This document shows positions 56,836 to 64,000 of a stretch of DNA of 64,000 bases, piece by piece. Position numbers and translations under genes: made by a program. The notes beneath the pieces were generated by a model. That model saw only the letters and a list, made by a program, of their open reading frames with translations, made no database searches and had not been told where the DNA came from. The stretch's first letter is position 1; each line of letters begins with the position of its first letter. Source of the DNA: Methylocapsa aurea (GTDB lineage: Bacteria > Pseudomonadota > Alphaproteobacteria > Rhizobiales > Beijerinckiaceae); the NCBI RefSeq assembly GCF_000746085.1, contig NZ_JQKO01000012.1, forward strand, positions 62,001-126,000. The letters are read 5' to 3'.

Positions 56836-57597
56836 TCAGGCTCTGAGCTTGTAACCTGTCTTGAAGATCCACCATACCATCGTAAGGCAGGCGATGAGGA
56901 AAGCTGCGGTCATGCCGAGGCTGATGGCGACGCTGACATCGGAGCTTTCATAAAAGCTCCAACGGAACCCGCTGACCAGATAGACGACGGGATTGGCCAG
57001 CGTAACCGTTCGCCAGAATGGCGGGAGCATGTCGATGGAGTAGAAACTGCCGCCAAGGAAGGTCAGCGGCGTGATGATCATCATCGGCACCAGCTGCAGC
57101 TTCTCGAACCCGTCGGCCCAAATGCCGATGATGAAGCCGAACAGACTGAACGCGACGGCGGTGAGGACGAGGAAGGCAAGCATCCACAGCGGGTGGGCGA
57201 TCTCGAACGCCACGAATAATCGCGCGGTGGCGAGGATGATCAATCCCAGCAGGATCGACTTGCTGGCCGCCGCCCCGACATAGCCGACGACGATCTCGAC
57301 ATAGGAAACCGGAGCCGAGAGGATCTCGTAGATCGTGCCTGAGAATTTCGGGAAGAAGATGCCAAACGAGGCGTTGGAGAGGCTTTGCGTCAGAAGCGAT
57401 AGCATGATCAGTCCCGGCACGATGAAGGCGCCATAGGCGATTCCGTCGATCGCCGTCATGCGCGAGCCGATGGCTGCGCCAAATACGATGAAATAGAGTG
57501 AGGTCGAGATGACCGGCGAGACGATGCTTTGCAGCAGCGTGCGCCAAGTGCGCTCCATCTCGAAAAAATAGATCGCGCGGATGGCGTGGAGGTTCAT
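56836..57597 (-). CDS. ABC-2 type exporter permease (YadH-like)
   Basis: A 253-residue ABC-2 permease with six hydrophobic segments and the family stretch [21 protein letters not shown] near residue 180. It overlaps the end of the ATPase gene by four bases (ATGA). Substrate unknown; homologues are annotated as drug, lipid or polysaccharide exporters. Confidence 0.88.
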   Translation of the reverse strand: MNLHAIRAIYFFEMERTWRTLLQSIVSPVISTSLYFIVFGAAIGSRMTAIDGIAYGAFIVPGLIMLSLLTQSLSNASFGIFFPKFSGTIYEILSAPVSYVEIVVGYVGAAASKSILLGLIILATARLFVAFEIAHPLWMLAFLVLTAVAFSLFGFIIGIWADGFEKLQLVPMMIITPLTFLGGSFYSIDMLPPFWRTVTLANPVVYLVSGFRWSFYESSDVSVAISLGMTAAFLIACLTMVWWIFKTGYKLRA

Positions 57598-58520
57598 GGG
57601 CTGGCCCTCACCAGGCTGACGAAAATTTCCTCCAGCGAGCTTTGGCTTGTCTGGAGGTCCTGAAAATCGATTTTGAGGTCGCTCAAACGCCGCATCAGCG
57701 GGGCGATTCCAGTCCCCTCTCCTTTGGCGTCGTAGGTGTAGACCAGTTCGCTTCCGTTTCCTGAAAGCTCCAGCCGATAGCCGGCGAGTTCGTCTGGAAT
57801 GGCGTCCAGCCGATCCAACAAATGGAGGATCAGCTGTTTCTTGCCGAGCTTGTTCATCAGCGCGGCCTTATCCTCGACGAGGATGATCTCGCCCTTGTTG
57901 ATCACCCCGATCCGGTCGGCCATTTCCTCGGCCTCCTCGATGTAATGGGTGGTCAGGATGATGGTGACCCCGGTCGCGCGCAGCGATCGCACCATCTCCC
58001 ACATGTCGCGCCGGAGTTCGACGTCGACGCCCGCCGTAGGCTCGTCAAGAAACAGTATTTTCGGCTCGTGCGAGAGCGCCTTGGCGATCATCACGCGGCG
58101 CTTCATGCCGCCGGACAGCGTCATGATCATGCTGTCCTTCTTGTCCCATAGCGAGAGGTCGCGCAGCACCTTCTCGACATAGGCCGGGTTCGCGGGCCGC
58201 CCGAACAGGCCGCGGCTGAAGCTGACGGCGGCGAAGACCGTTTCGAACGCGTTGGTGGACAATTCCTGCGGGACCAGTCCGATCTTGGCGCGGGCGGCGC
58301 GATAATCCTTGACGATGTCGCAGCCGTCGGCCCTGATGACGCCGCTGCTCGGATTGACGATGCCGCAGATTATATTGATCAGCGTCGTCTTGCCGGCGCC
58401 ATTTGGGCCCAGCAGGGCGAAAATCTCGCCCGGCCGAATCTCCAGATTGATCGTCTTGAGGGCCTCGAAGCCAGAAGCGTAGGTCTTGGTGAGACCGGAA
58501 ACGGAAATGATCGGCTGCAC
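57594..58520 (-). CDS. ABC exporter ATPase (YadG-like)
   Basis: ATPase partner of the permease. Walker [10 protein letters not shown], signature [15 protein letters not shown] and Walker [13 protein letters not shown] are present. The C-terminal domain is the DUF4162-like region seen in ABC-2 exporters. The start is set at GTG 58520, with GAGGA upstream and similarity beginning at [12 protein letters not shown]. This gives 308 residues, the length of E. coli YadG. The open frame extends 100 codons further but reads as low-complexity Arg/Ser/Pro. Confidence 0.9.
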   Translation of the reverse strand: MQPIISVSGLTKTYASGFEALKTINLEIRPGEIFALLGPNGAGKTTLINIICGIVNPSSGVIRADGCDIVKDYRAARAKIGLVPQELSTNAFETVFAAVSFSRGLFGRPANPAYVEKVLRDLSLWDKKDSMIMTLSGGMKRRVMIAKALSHEPKILFLDEPTAGVDVELRRDMWEMVRSLRATGVTIILTTHYIEEAEEMADRIGVINKGEIILVEDKAALMNKLGKKQLILHLLDRLDAIPDELAGYRLELSGNGSELVYTYDAKGEGTGIAPLMRRLSDLKIDFQDLQTSQSSLEEIFVSLVRASP

Positions 58521-58875
58521 GGGGGTCCTCGATTGAGAGGGTCGACGGCGAAGACGGATTTGTCGGCCTGTCCTGAACCTGCGGGACGAAGTCCTCGGGG
58601 GTTGCGCCCGGACGGGCGGCGGCGGGTCATGGCGAGAGAAGGATTTGCAGGTCTCCGACGCTCCCTTTGATGAATATCCCGATTGCGAAGAAAGGTCAGC
58701 CACCTTGCGCGCCGGCGACCTCATGGGCGCCGCCGCGGAGCCATTGCCTTTAATCCTTTTTCCCGGCGCTCCCTGCTTCTGTCGCCGAGCAATTCGCCTA
58801 TAGTAAGGATATTGCATCAATTTTCCGGGAGCAGCCGTCCGCCATGCAGATCATTTCTTTCGCTAAGGGCAGGCC
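58521..58875. other. Spacer between divergent ABC and hemD genes
   Basis: No repeat and no supported gene. An 11-codon frame, [11 protein letters not shown] at 58844-58879, ends in a TGA that overlaps the hemD ATG and could be a coupled leader peptide. Confidence 0.3.
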
Positions 58876-59700
58876 ATGACGCAGGAACTGCTTGGCCGGC
58901 GCGTCCTCGTTCCAGAATCCCGGGAGCAGGCCGTGTTCGTGCGGATGCTGGAAGAGCGCGGCGCGATCGCCGTCACCTGCCCGATGTTCGCGATACGGGA
59001 CGCGCTCGATCCGGCGCCCGTCGCGGACTGGCTAAACCGCTTTATCGTCGCGCCCTGCGACGACCTGGTCATTCTGACCGGCGAGGGATTGCGGCGCCTG
59101 GTGAGCGCGGCGGATCGAACCGGGGCGAAGGACGCTTTCATCGCCGCGCTTGGACGCGTCCGCACCTTTGTTCGCGGTCCGAAGCCCGTCCGCGCATTGC
59201 GCGAAATCGGGCTCGAAGCGGGCGCCATCGCCCCGACGCCAACCACGGCCGGAGTGATCGAACTCCTCGCCGGCGTCGTTCTCAAGGGCCGGCGCGTCGG
59301 CGTTCAGCTCTATCCGGAGCAGGATCCCGGCGCGCTTTTCGCGGCGATCTCGGCCGGCGGCGGCGCCGTGGACCCGGTGCTTCCCTATTCCTATGATAGG
59401 GAGGCAAGCGATGGCAGCATTCTCGAAGCCATCGCCGGGATGGCGCAGGGCCGGATCGACGCGGTCGCCTTCACCAATGCCGGGCAAGTCCGTCGGTTCG
59501 TCGAGGTTGCGCGCGCCCACCTCAAGGAGACGGAGCTTCGCGAGGGTTTGACGCGCGCGGCGATCGCCGCGGTTGGGCCTTTGGTGGAGGAGGAGCTCGC
59601 CAAGGCGGGCTTTCATGCCGCCATCGTCCCTGCCGGCGGCCTCTTTTTCATGAAGCCGCTGGTCAAAGCCCTGGCGGATGCAATGGGAAACTCGGTTTAG
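58876..59700 (+). CDS. hemD: Uroporphyrinogen-III synthase (HemD family)
   Basis: Cyclises hydroxymethylbilane to uroporphyrinogen III; two-lobed HEM4 fold. The 274-residue protein shows the usual weakly conserved pattern: RRVLVPESREQ at the start, LVILTGEGLRRLV in lobe one, VAFTNAGQVRRFVEVA in lobe two and IAAVGPLVEEELAKAGF near the end. The sequence supports the family; the family diverges strongly, so the precise role (haem versus sirohaem branch) is less sure. Isolated from hemE by 50 kb, with irr next door. Confidence 0.82.
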   Translation: MTQELLGRRVLVPESREQAVFVRMLEERGAIAVTCPMFAIRDALDPAPVADWLNRFIVAPCDDLVILTGEGLRRLVSAADRTGAKDAFIAALGRVRTFVRGPKPVRALREIGLEAGAIAPTPTTAGVIELLAGVVLKGRRVGVQLYPEQDPGALFAAISAGGGAVDPVLPYSYDREASDGSILEAIAGMAQGRIDAVAFTNAGQVRRFVEVARAHLKETELREGLTRAAIAAVGPLVEEELAKAGFHAAIVPAGGLFFMKPLVKALADAMGNSV

Positions 59701-59711
59701 CGTCGCCGCGC

Positions 59712-59752
59712 CATTATTTTCGAAAACCGGCGCCCGCCTTTCGAAAATAATG
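59712..59752. repeat. Perfect inverted repeat between hemD and irr, family A-like
   Basis: CATTATTTTCGAAA (59712-59725) pairs exactly with TTTCGAAAATAATG (59739-59752) around a loop CCGGCGCCCGCC that resembles the family A loop. It lies between convergent hemD and irr and could terminate both. Confidence 0.75.
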
Positions 59753-59858
59753 CCTCAACTCATGTCTTGCTGCGATTGCCTCTCCGCCAATCAAATCCGG
59801 TGCGCCGCCGAGCAGGAAGGCTGGCGGTGGAGCCGGCTGTAACGATCAGCGAATGCGA

Positions 59859-60329
59859 TCAGGCGCTAAAGGGGACCGATCCGGATTTCGGACGCAGGCG
59901 GACAACGACATCGACCGCGACGATCTCATAACCCTCGGGCGGTTCGAGATCGCCCGCGAATTTAATTTCGTCCGTGGCTATATCGCAAACTTCGCCGGTA
60001 TCCTCAAAGAAGAAGTGGCCATGATCGCTGGTATTGGTGTCGAAGATCGTCTTCGTGCCTTCGATCGCAAGACTGCGAATCAAGCCGACCTGGGCGAACA
60101 GATTGAGCACGTTGTATACGGTTGCGAGTGAGGCCGTCATGCGGGCGGCATGCGCCTCCACGGCCAAGGCATCCGCCGTCACATGCCTGTTCCCCTTGCT
60201 AAAAAGGAGCTTGGCGAGTCCGATGCGCTGCCGCGTTGCCCGAAGGCCATGCTTTTCAAAAAGGGAGCGACTCCGACGGACCGCCGGTTCTGACGCCGTC
60301 GGGCGCTCTTCGTCCATGGAATCAAACAT
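59859..60329 (-). CDS. irr: Iron response regulator Irr (Fur family)
   Basis: Haem-responsive Fur-family repressor typical of Rhizobiales. The DNA-binding domain reads GLRATRQRIGLAKLLFSKGNRHVTAD, followed by MTASLATVYNVLNLFAQVGLIR and EGTKTIFDTN, all Irr-like. The histidine cluster normally reading HHH before the acidic ED segment here reads DHGHFFFEDTGE, so one haem or metal ligand differs. Length 156. Upstream is an Irr-box-like palindrome at 60404-60420. Irr usually represses haem synthesis when haem is low, consistent with hemD beside it. Confidence 0.85.
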   Translation of the reverse strand: MFDSMDEERPTASEPAVRRSRSLFEKHGLRATRQRIGLAKLLFSKGNRHVTADALAVEAHAARMTASLATVYNVLNLFAQVGLIRSLAIEGTKTIFDTNTSDHGHFFFEDTGEVCDIATDEIKFAGDLEPPEGYEIVAVDVVVRLRPKSGSVPFSA

Positions 60330-60360
60330 AAGCCCCTCGCTTTCCCCTCTTGACCGGCTA

Positions 60361-60420
60361 TAATAAAACTATTGTCGCGGCGGGCACAATGATAAAAGCA
60401 TATTTTAGACTAATTCTAAT
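60361..60420 (-). promoter_or_regulatory. irr promoter with ICE-like (Irr box) palindrome
   Basis: On the plus strand, TTTAGAC-TAA-TTCTAAT at 60404-60420 matches an Irr-box/ICE-type TTTAGAA-N3-TTCTAAA in 12 of 14 arm positions. On the minus strand TTGTGC (60389-60384), a 17-base spacer and TTATTA (60366-60361) form a possible promoter for irr. Autoregulation is inferred. Confidence 0.5.
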
Positions 60421-60569
60421 CTATGCAAAAGCCTTCCAGGCCGCTTCCCATCCTTAGCCTTGGCTTCCACTTCTTGCGGCCGAACCTTGGCCGCGCAGGA
60501 TTGGCGGCGGATGGGGGTTTTCTCCGCACTCGATGGCCGTCCGCGCATCCCATCGCCATGACTTGTCGG

Positions 60570-61847
60570 TCAGCGGCCCGCGGCCTCGCGGCTCGGCGAT
60601 GCAAATCCATCGGTCAGGGTTTCGAGGAAGGCGGCGATGTCGTCGATCTCCGCCTTCGAAAGCGCCGGGGCGTCGCCCGGATTGCCGCCGAATGGCGGAT
60701 CATTATTGATGTTCTGATGATATTGCGCGGGCAGGTCGTCGAATTTGGCGATGGCGCCGTCGGCGCGGCGCGGATACCATTTTTCCGGCTTGACGTCGCG
60801 CTCGACATAGAAGGCAATCGCTTCGCGAAGGCTTTGCGCGCCGCCATTGTGAAAAAACACCTGGCGCAGGGCGACATTGCGCAAGGTTGGCGTTTTAAAG
60901 AGGCCGCAATAATCAGCGCGGTCACGGAAATCGGCGCGCTCGGGTCCACACAGGCCAAGATCGAAAAAGTCCGGATCCTGATTGGCCGGGATGTCTATAT
61001 TGCGCGGCGCGCCTAACGCGATCAAGCCGTCGTCGGTGAATTGGGGAAGCGTGCCGGGCTTTCTCGGCGCACTGATGTGGCAGCTCGCGCAATTGCCTTT
61101 TGCGGGATCCTCGAAGAGCGCGAGCCCGCGTTTTTCGGCTGCGCTCAACTCGGCTTTTCCTCTCAGGAACGCATCATATTTGCTGCTATAGGGAAAGAAC
61201 TCTTCGGCGGTCTGCTGATAGGCCTCGAGCGCCTTGGCGGCGGCCGTAAGCGCGCCTTCGGGACCCTGCGGCATTCTCTGGCCCAAAATGCCGCGCAGCG
61301 CCGCGCCGTAGTTCGCCTCCAGCGCTGCGACAAGCGCGGCGCGATCATCGTTCGCCATTTCGATTGGCGAGAAAAGCGGAATCAGAGCCTGCTTGCTCAA
61401 TTGGTCGACGCGTCCGTCCCAGGTCAGACCGCCGGTGGGTCCGGCGTCGACGCTCTCGTCGCCTTCGTCGTCCGAATCGTGAAAATGCTCGGTGAACTGC
61501 GGCGTCGCCTGTTTGTAGGTGAGGGTCGGAACGGCGCGAATGCCGGATCGGTCGAGGTTCCTCCCGCCCAATTGGACGCTAAGCGCATTGGCGGGCGCAA
61601 AACCATGCGCGGGGTCGTGACAGGCGGCGCATGACATCTTGCCCGAGCCCGAAAGCGCCGGGTCCGCAAACAATCGCCGTCCGAGGTCGGCGAGCTCCTT
61701 GACCTGCCGATAGACTTCGGTGCGCGTCAGGCCGCTGGAGGCGTTCGCATCCGGGCGCTCGCCCGCGCCCGCGCCGCGGATCGGCGCAAGACAGATGAGG
61801 GCGAGCATGATGGCAGGCGTCGAAGCGCGCCAGAAAGGCATTCTCAT
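60570..61847 (-). CDS. Dihaem cytochrome c peroxidase, MauG/CcpA family
   Basis: Exported dihaem protein of 425 residues. The ATG at 61847 opens a signal peptide (MRMPFWRASTPAIMLALICL). Haem motifs CAACH at 73-77 and CASCH at 253-257 mark the two domains. The MauG/CCP core WDGRVDQLSKQALIPLFSPIEM and FKTPTLRNVALRQVFFHNGG are visible. It could be a peroxide-detoxifying peroxidase or a protein-oxidising MauG-type enzyme; no partner substrate gene such as mauAB or mbnP is adjacent. It is divergent from the AcpA-like phosphoesterase, 160 bases away, which suggests shared control. Confidence 0.85.
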   Translation of the reverse strand: MRMPFWRASTPAIMLALICLAPIRGAGAGERPDANASSGLTRTEVYRQVKELADLGRRLFADPALSGSGKMSCAACHDPAHGFAPANALSVQLGGRNLDRSGIRAVPTLTYKQATPQFTEHFHDSDDEGDESVDAGPTGGLTWDGRVDQLSKQALIPLFSPIEMANDDRAALVAALEANYGAALRGILGQRMPQGPEGALTAAAKALEAYQQTAEEFFPYSSKYDAFLRGKAELSAAEKRGLALFEDPAKGNCASCHISAPRKPGTLPQFTDDGLIALGAPRNIDIPANQDPDFFDLGLCGPERADFRDRADYCGLFKTPTLRNVALRQVFFHNGGAQSLREAIAFYVERDVKPEKWYPRRADGAIAKFDDLPAQYHQNINNDPPFGGNPGDAPALSKAEIDDIAAFLETLTDGFASPSREAAGR

Positions 61848-62007
61848 TGCCGCCTGTTTCGAAGTCCGACGATCAGTTTCACCCGACGATAGATCGCGCC
61901 GCATGACAGCGCGATGACGGCGCGATCCCTCGCGCTTTGTCAAAATGCTGTAATGCGCGGCTTCTAAGTCCAACGCATCGTTCAGGCTTGCGTTGGGGGA
62001 AACCGCG

Positions 62008-63576
62008 ATGAAGATACGGCTTTGCATATTGGCGGTCGCCGCCGCCGGGCTGACGTCCTTGGCCTTTGTCAGCGAGTCCAACAGTCAGAGCGTCACGGAG
62101 CAATCGATCGTTTCCCGTCGACTTCGTGAGATCAACACCGTCGTTGTAATTTACGCGGAAAATCGCAGCTTCGATAATCTCTATGGCAATTTTCCCGGCG
62201 CCAACGGGTTGAAGACCGCTTTTCAGCAGATGACCTTGAACCGCCAGAAGGATCGCGACGGCTCGGTGCTGAAGGAATTGCCGCCGATCTGGAACGGCCT
62301 CACCGCCCCGGGCGTGGTTCCCCCAGTGACGCAGGCGCAGACCGAACATTTGCCCAATGCCCCCTTCGGGATCGACGATCCGCAAGGCTTCAACCAGCCT
62401 TTGAGCGTCGCGACTCGGGATCTTGTGCATCGCTTCTATCAAAACCAAATGCAGATCCATGGCGGCAAGAATGATCGTTTCGCCGCCTATGGCGATTCCG
62501 GCGCTCTGGTCATGGGGTATTACGACGGCTCGAAACTGCCGCTCTGGGCGGTCGCCAAAAAATATACGCTCGCCGATAATTTCTTCATGGGCGCTTTCGG
62601 CGGCTCGTTTCTCAACCATCAATTTCTGATTTGCTCATGTGCTCCGACCTATCCACATGCCGATCAAAGCCCGGCGAGCGGTTCGGTCTCGGTCGTCAAC
62701 CCGGATGGCGTCTCGCTGACCTTGGCGGCGAATTCACCCGCGTCGGCGATCGATGGGACGCCCAAGTTTGTCAAAGACGGCGCCCTCACCCCCGATTTCT
62801 ATGCGGTGAATACGATGCAGCCGGCCTATCAGCCGAGCGCCATTCCGCCGGCGCCCGGGGGCGATCCGGCCTATGCCGACCCGGCCAGCGCGTCGAGGCT
62901 GCCGCCGCAGACCAGCAAGACCATCGGCGAACTCCTCAGCGCCAAGGGCGTCACCTGGGCTTGGTATGCGGGCGCGTGGCAGACTACGCTCGATGGCGCC
63001 AATGCGTCGCCGACGCCGAACTTCCAATATCACCACCAACCGTTCAATTATTTCGCGGCCTACGCGCCCGGCACGCCTGCGCGGGCCGAGCATCTGCTGG
63101 ATGGCGGCGTTGCCGGCGCTAAATTCATCGCGGCGATCGACGCCGGCGCGCTGCCCCAGGTCAGCTTCTACAAGCCGCAGGGCAATCTGAACGAGCATCC
63201 CGGCTATACAGACGCCCTCTCCGGCGACCAACATATCGCCGACGTCATCTCGCATCTGGAGAAAAGCCCGCAATGGGGCCACATGCTGGTCATCGTCACC
63301 TATGACGAAAACGGCGGATTTTGGGATCATGTCGCGCCTCCCAAGGCGGATCGCTGGGGCCCGGGCAGCCGCATCCCGGCTTTGATCATCTCGCCATTTG
63401 GCAAGAAGAACTACGTCGATCACACCCGCTACGATACGACCTCGATCTTGCGCTTTCTCACTAGACGCTTTGATCTGCCGGTTCTGCCTGGCCTGCTGGC
63501 CCGCGACCGAGCCATGTTTCGCCAGGCCGGACAGCCGATTGGAGACTTGACTCGCGCGCTCGACTCCTCACGCTGA
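62008..63576 (+). CDS. AcpA/phospholipase C-type phosphoesterase
   Basis: Exported phosphoesterase (PF04185 type) of 522 residues. The signal peptide starts at the ATG at 62008 (MKIRLCILAVAAAGLTSLAF), with GGGGGA nine bases upstream. The metal-site signatures are VVVIYAENRSFDNLYG (about 47-60) and VIVTYDENGGFWDHVAPP near the C terminus, as in acid phosphatase AcpA and phospholipase C. The substrate, phosphate monoester or phospholipid, is unresolved. A strong terminator follows at 63587. Confidence 0.87.
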   Translation: MKIRLCILAVAAAGLTSLAFVSESNSQSVTEQSIVSRRLREINTVVVIYAENRSFDNLYGNFPGANGLKTAFQQMTLNRQKDRDGSVLKELPPIWNGLTAPGVVPPVTQAQTEHLPNAPFGIDDPQGFNQPLSVATRDLVHRFYQNQMQIHGGKNDRFAAYGDSGALVMGYYDGSKLPLWAVAKKYTLADNFFMGAFGGSFLNHQFLICSCAPTYPHADQSPASGSVSVVNPDGVSLTLAANSPASAIDGTPKFVKDGALTPDFYAVNTMQPAYQPSAIPPAPGGDPAYADPASASRLPPQTSKTIGELLSAKGVTWAWYAGAWQTTLDGANASPTPNFQYHHQPFNYFAAYAPGTPARAEHLLDGGVAGAKFIAAIDAGALPQVSFYKPQGNLNEHPGYTDALSGDQHIADVISHLEKSPQWGHMLVIVTYDENGGFWDHVAPPKADRWGPGSRIPALIISPFGKKNYVDHTRYDTTSILRFLTRRFDLPVLPGLLARDRAMFRQAGQPIGDLTRALDSSR

Positions 63577-63586
63577 GCCGACCTTC

Positions 63587-63620
63587 AGGAGGCCCGGCGA
63601 AGGGCCTCCTTTTCGTTTCA
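63587..63620 (+). terminator. Rho-independent terminator after the phosphoesterase
   Basis: A perfect 9-base stem, AGGAGGCCC (63587-63595) with GGGCCTCCT (63602-63610), a 6-base loop GGCGAA, then TTTCGTTTC. Confidence 0.85.
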
Positions 63621-63676
63621 TGGAAGCTCCTGCGCCTGGTCCGCGAACCCATGCCCGACGCCCGCGGAAAAAGCGC

Positions 63677-63780
63677 TAGCGCGCTTTCAGTTTCGGCGGA
63701 ATCAGAAAGCAGCTTTAGGTCTTTGTCTTGTCGCATTTTCTTAACGCGAACCGGCATCCACTTCGCTCGAAAATGCTCTA
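63677..63780 (-). repeat. Dispersed hairpin repeat (family A), full 104-base copy
   Basis: Minus-strand copy, 99 of 104 bases identical to the copy at 11446-11549. The hairpin module has GCATTTTC 63733-63740 pairing with GAAAATGC 63769-63776, bulge TTAAC, inner stem GCGAA/TTCGC and loop CCGGCATCCAC 63751-63761. Confidence 0.85.
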
Positions 63781-63783
63781 AAT

Positions 63784-64000
63784 TCAGGCTGCGTCGACCA
63801 AAACGATCTCAGCATCTTCGAGCGCGCGCACCCGCAGAACCGCCTCCCCATGAGCCGCCGCCCCGTCGCGGGCGTTCAGTTTCACCCCATTGACTTCGAT
63901 GGCGCCCTTGGCGGGCACCAGATAGCCGTGGCGGTCTTCGCCAAGCGGATAGTCCGCCGTTTCCCCAGCTTTCAAGGTCGCGCCGAGAACGCGGGCGTCG
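63784..64000 (-). CDS. Pirin-family bicupin, C-terminal part (gene runs off the window)
   Basis: The last 71 or so codons of a pirin/YhhW-like protein. The visible part reads DARVLGATLKAGE at the window edge, then GYLVPAKGAIEVNGVKLNARDG and ALEDAEIVLVDAA, the standard C-terminal cupin end. The 5' end lies beyond base 64000. Related proteins act as quercetin 2,3-dioxygenases or transcriptional cofactors. Confidence 0.8.
   Translation of the reverse strand, partial: DARVLGATLKAGETADYPLGEDRHGYLVPAKGAIEVNGVKLNARDGAAAHGEAVLRVRALEDAEIVLVDAA

Noticed and set aside
58521-58820. 100-residue N-terminal extension of the YadG-like ATPase
   Set aside because: Low-complexity Arg/Ser/Pro content, while a GTG with GAGGA upstream gives exactly the usual length.
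1-64000. CRISPR array, prophage, integrase or insertion-sequence transposase
   Set aside because: No regularly spaced direct repeats, no cas genes and no transposase or integrase motifs were seen; the dispersed repeats are palindromic and irregularly placed.

Overview
The window is a GC-rich alphaproteobacterial chromosome segment, most likely from a member of the Hyphomicrobiales (Beijerinckiaceae/Methylocystaceae-like, though genus cannot be fixed from sequence alone). The evidence is the gene order ppsR-maf-aroE-coaE-dnaQ on one side and hemE on the other side of an AT-rich gap. This order flanks the chromosomal replication origin in Caulobacter and relatives. An Irr-type Fur regulator, a coxMNOP-like oxidase operon and a PHB depolymerase agree with this. 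All calls come from reading the sequence; no database search was run.

Layout. 1-4157: glycolate oxidase subunits glcE-glcF and chromate transporter chrA, a tight + strand operon. 4161-7789: the leftward operon ppsR-maf-aroE-coaE-dnaQ, in which every junction overlaps. 7790-8189: proposed oriC, with DnaA-box-like sequences, an AT-rich block and a cluster of GANTC sites. 8190-14644: rightward hemE, hemJ, rho, a TerC-family gene and priA. 14702-15157: an isolated ThsB/TIR-like gene of lower GC. 15611-21321: leftward mnmE-mnmG-rsmG-parA-parB with two parS sites. 21394-24810: a YyaL/DUF255 protein and an FkbM-like orphan. 25125-29403: an RND efflux pair. 29709-38396: cold-shock protein, serine deaminase, DoxX protein, a basic amino-acid decarboxylase, a GNAT acetyltransferase, an IDO-like dioxygenase, a membrane protein and msrB. 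38951-43551: a ThDP enzyme with a CMD-family partner, then convergent egtB-egtD (ergothioneine). 43813-47739: a YehZYXW-type osmoprotectant ABC system. 47771-49273: an aminoadipate-semialdehyde-type aldehyde dehydrogenase. 49415-53938: a coxMNOP-like terminal oxidase operon with two subunit III genes and a subunit IV gene, next to a convergent gene for a small haem-binding protein. 54626-64000: phaZ, a GST, a YadGH-type ABC exporter, hemD, irr, a MauG-like dihaem peroxidase divergent from an AcpA-like phosphoesterase, and the end of a pirin gene.

How it works together. The core is an origin-proximal replication and segregation neighbourhood (oriC, parABS, priA, dnaQ) mixed with tRNA modification (mnmE, mnmG), rRNA methylation (rsmG) and haem synthesis (hemE, hemJ, hemD), with irr nearby as the likely iron/haem regulator. 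The rest is metabolic and stress accessory content.

The most unusual material is non-coding. Intergenic spaces carry a dispersed hairpin family with a conserved loop and bulge but covarying stems, plus a second palindromic family. Several copies abut genes so that the TAG of the repeat terminus is the stop codon. Other points of interest are the orphan TIR-like gene, the structured rho leader with a mini-ORF, and the ThDP/CMD operon of unknown pathway.
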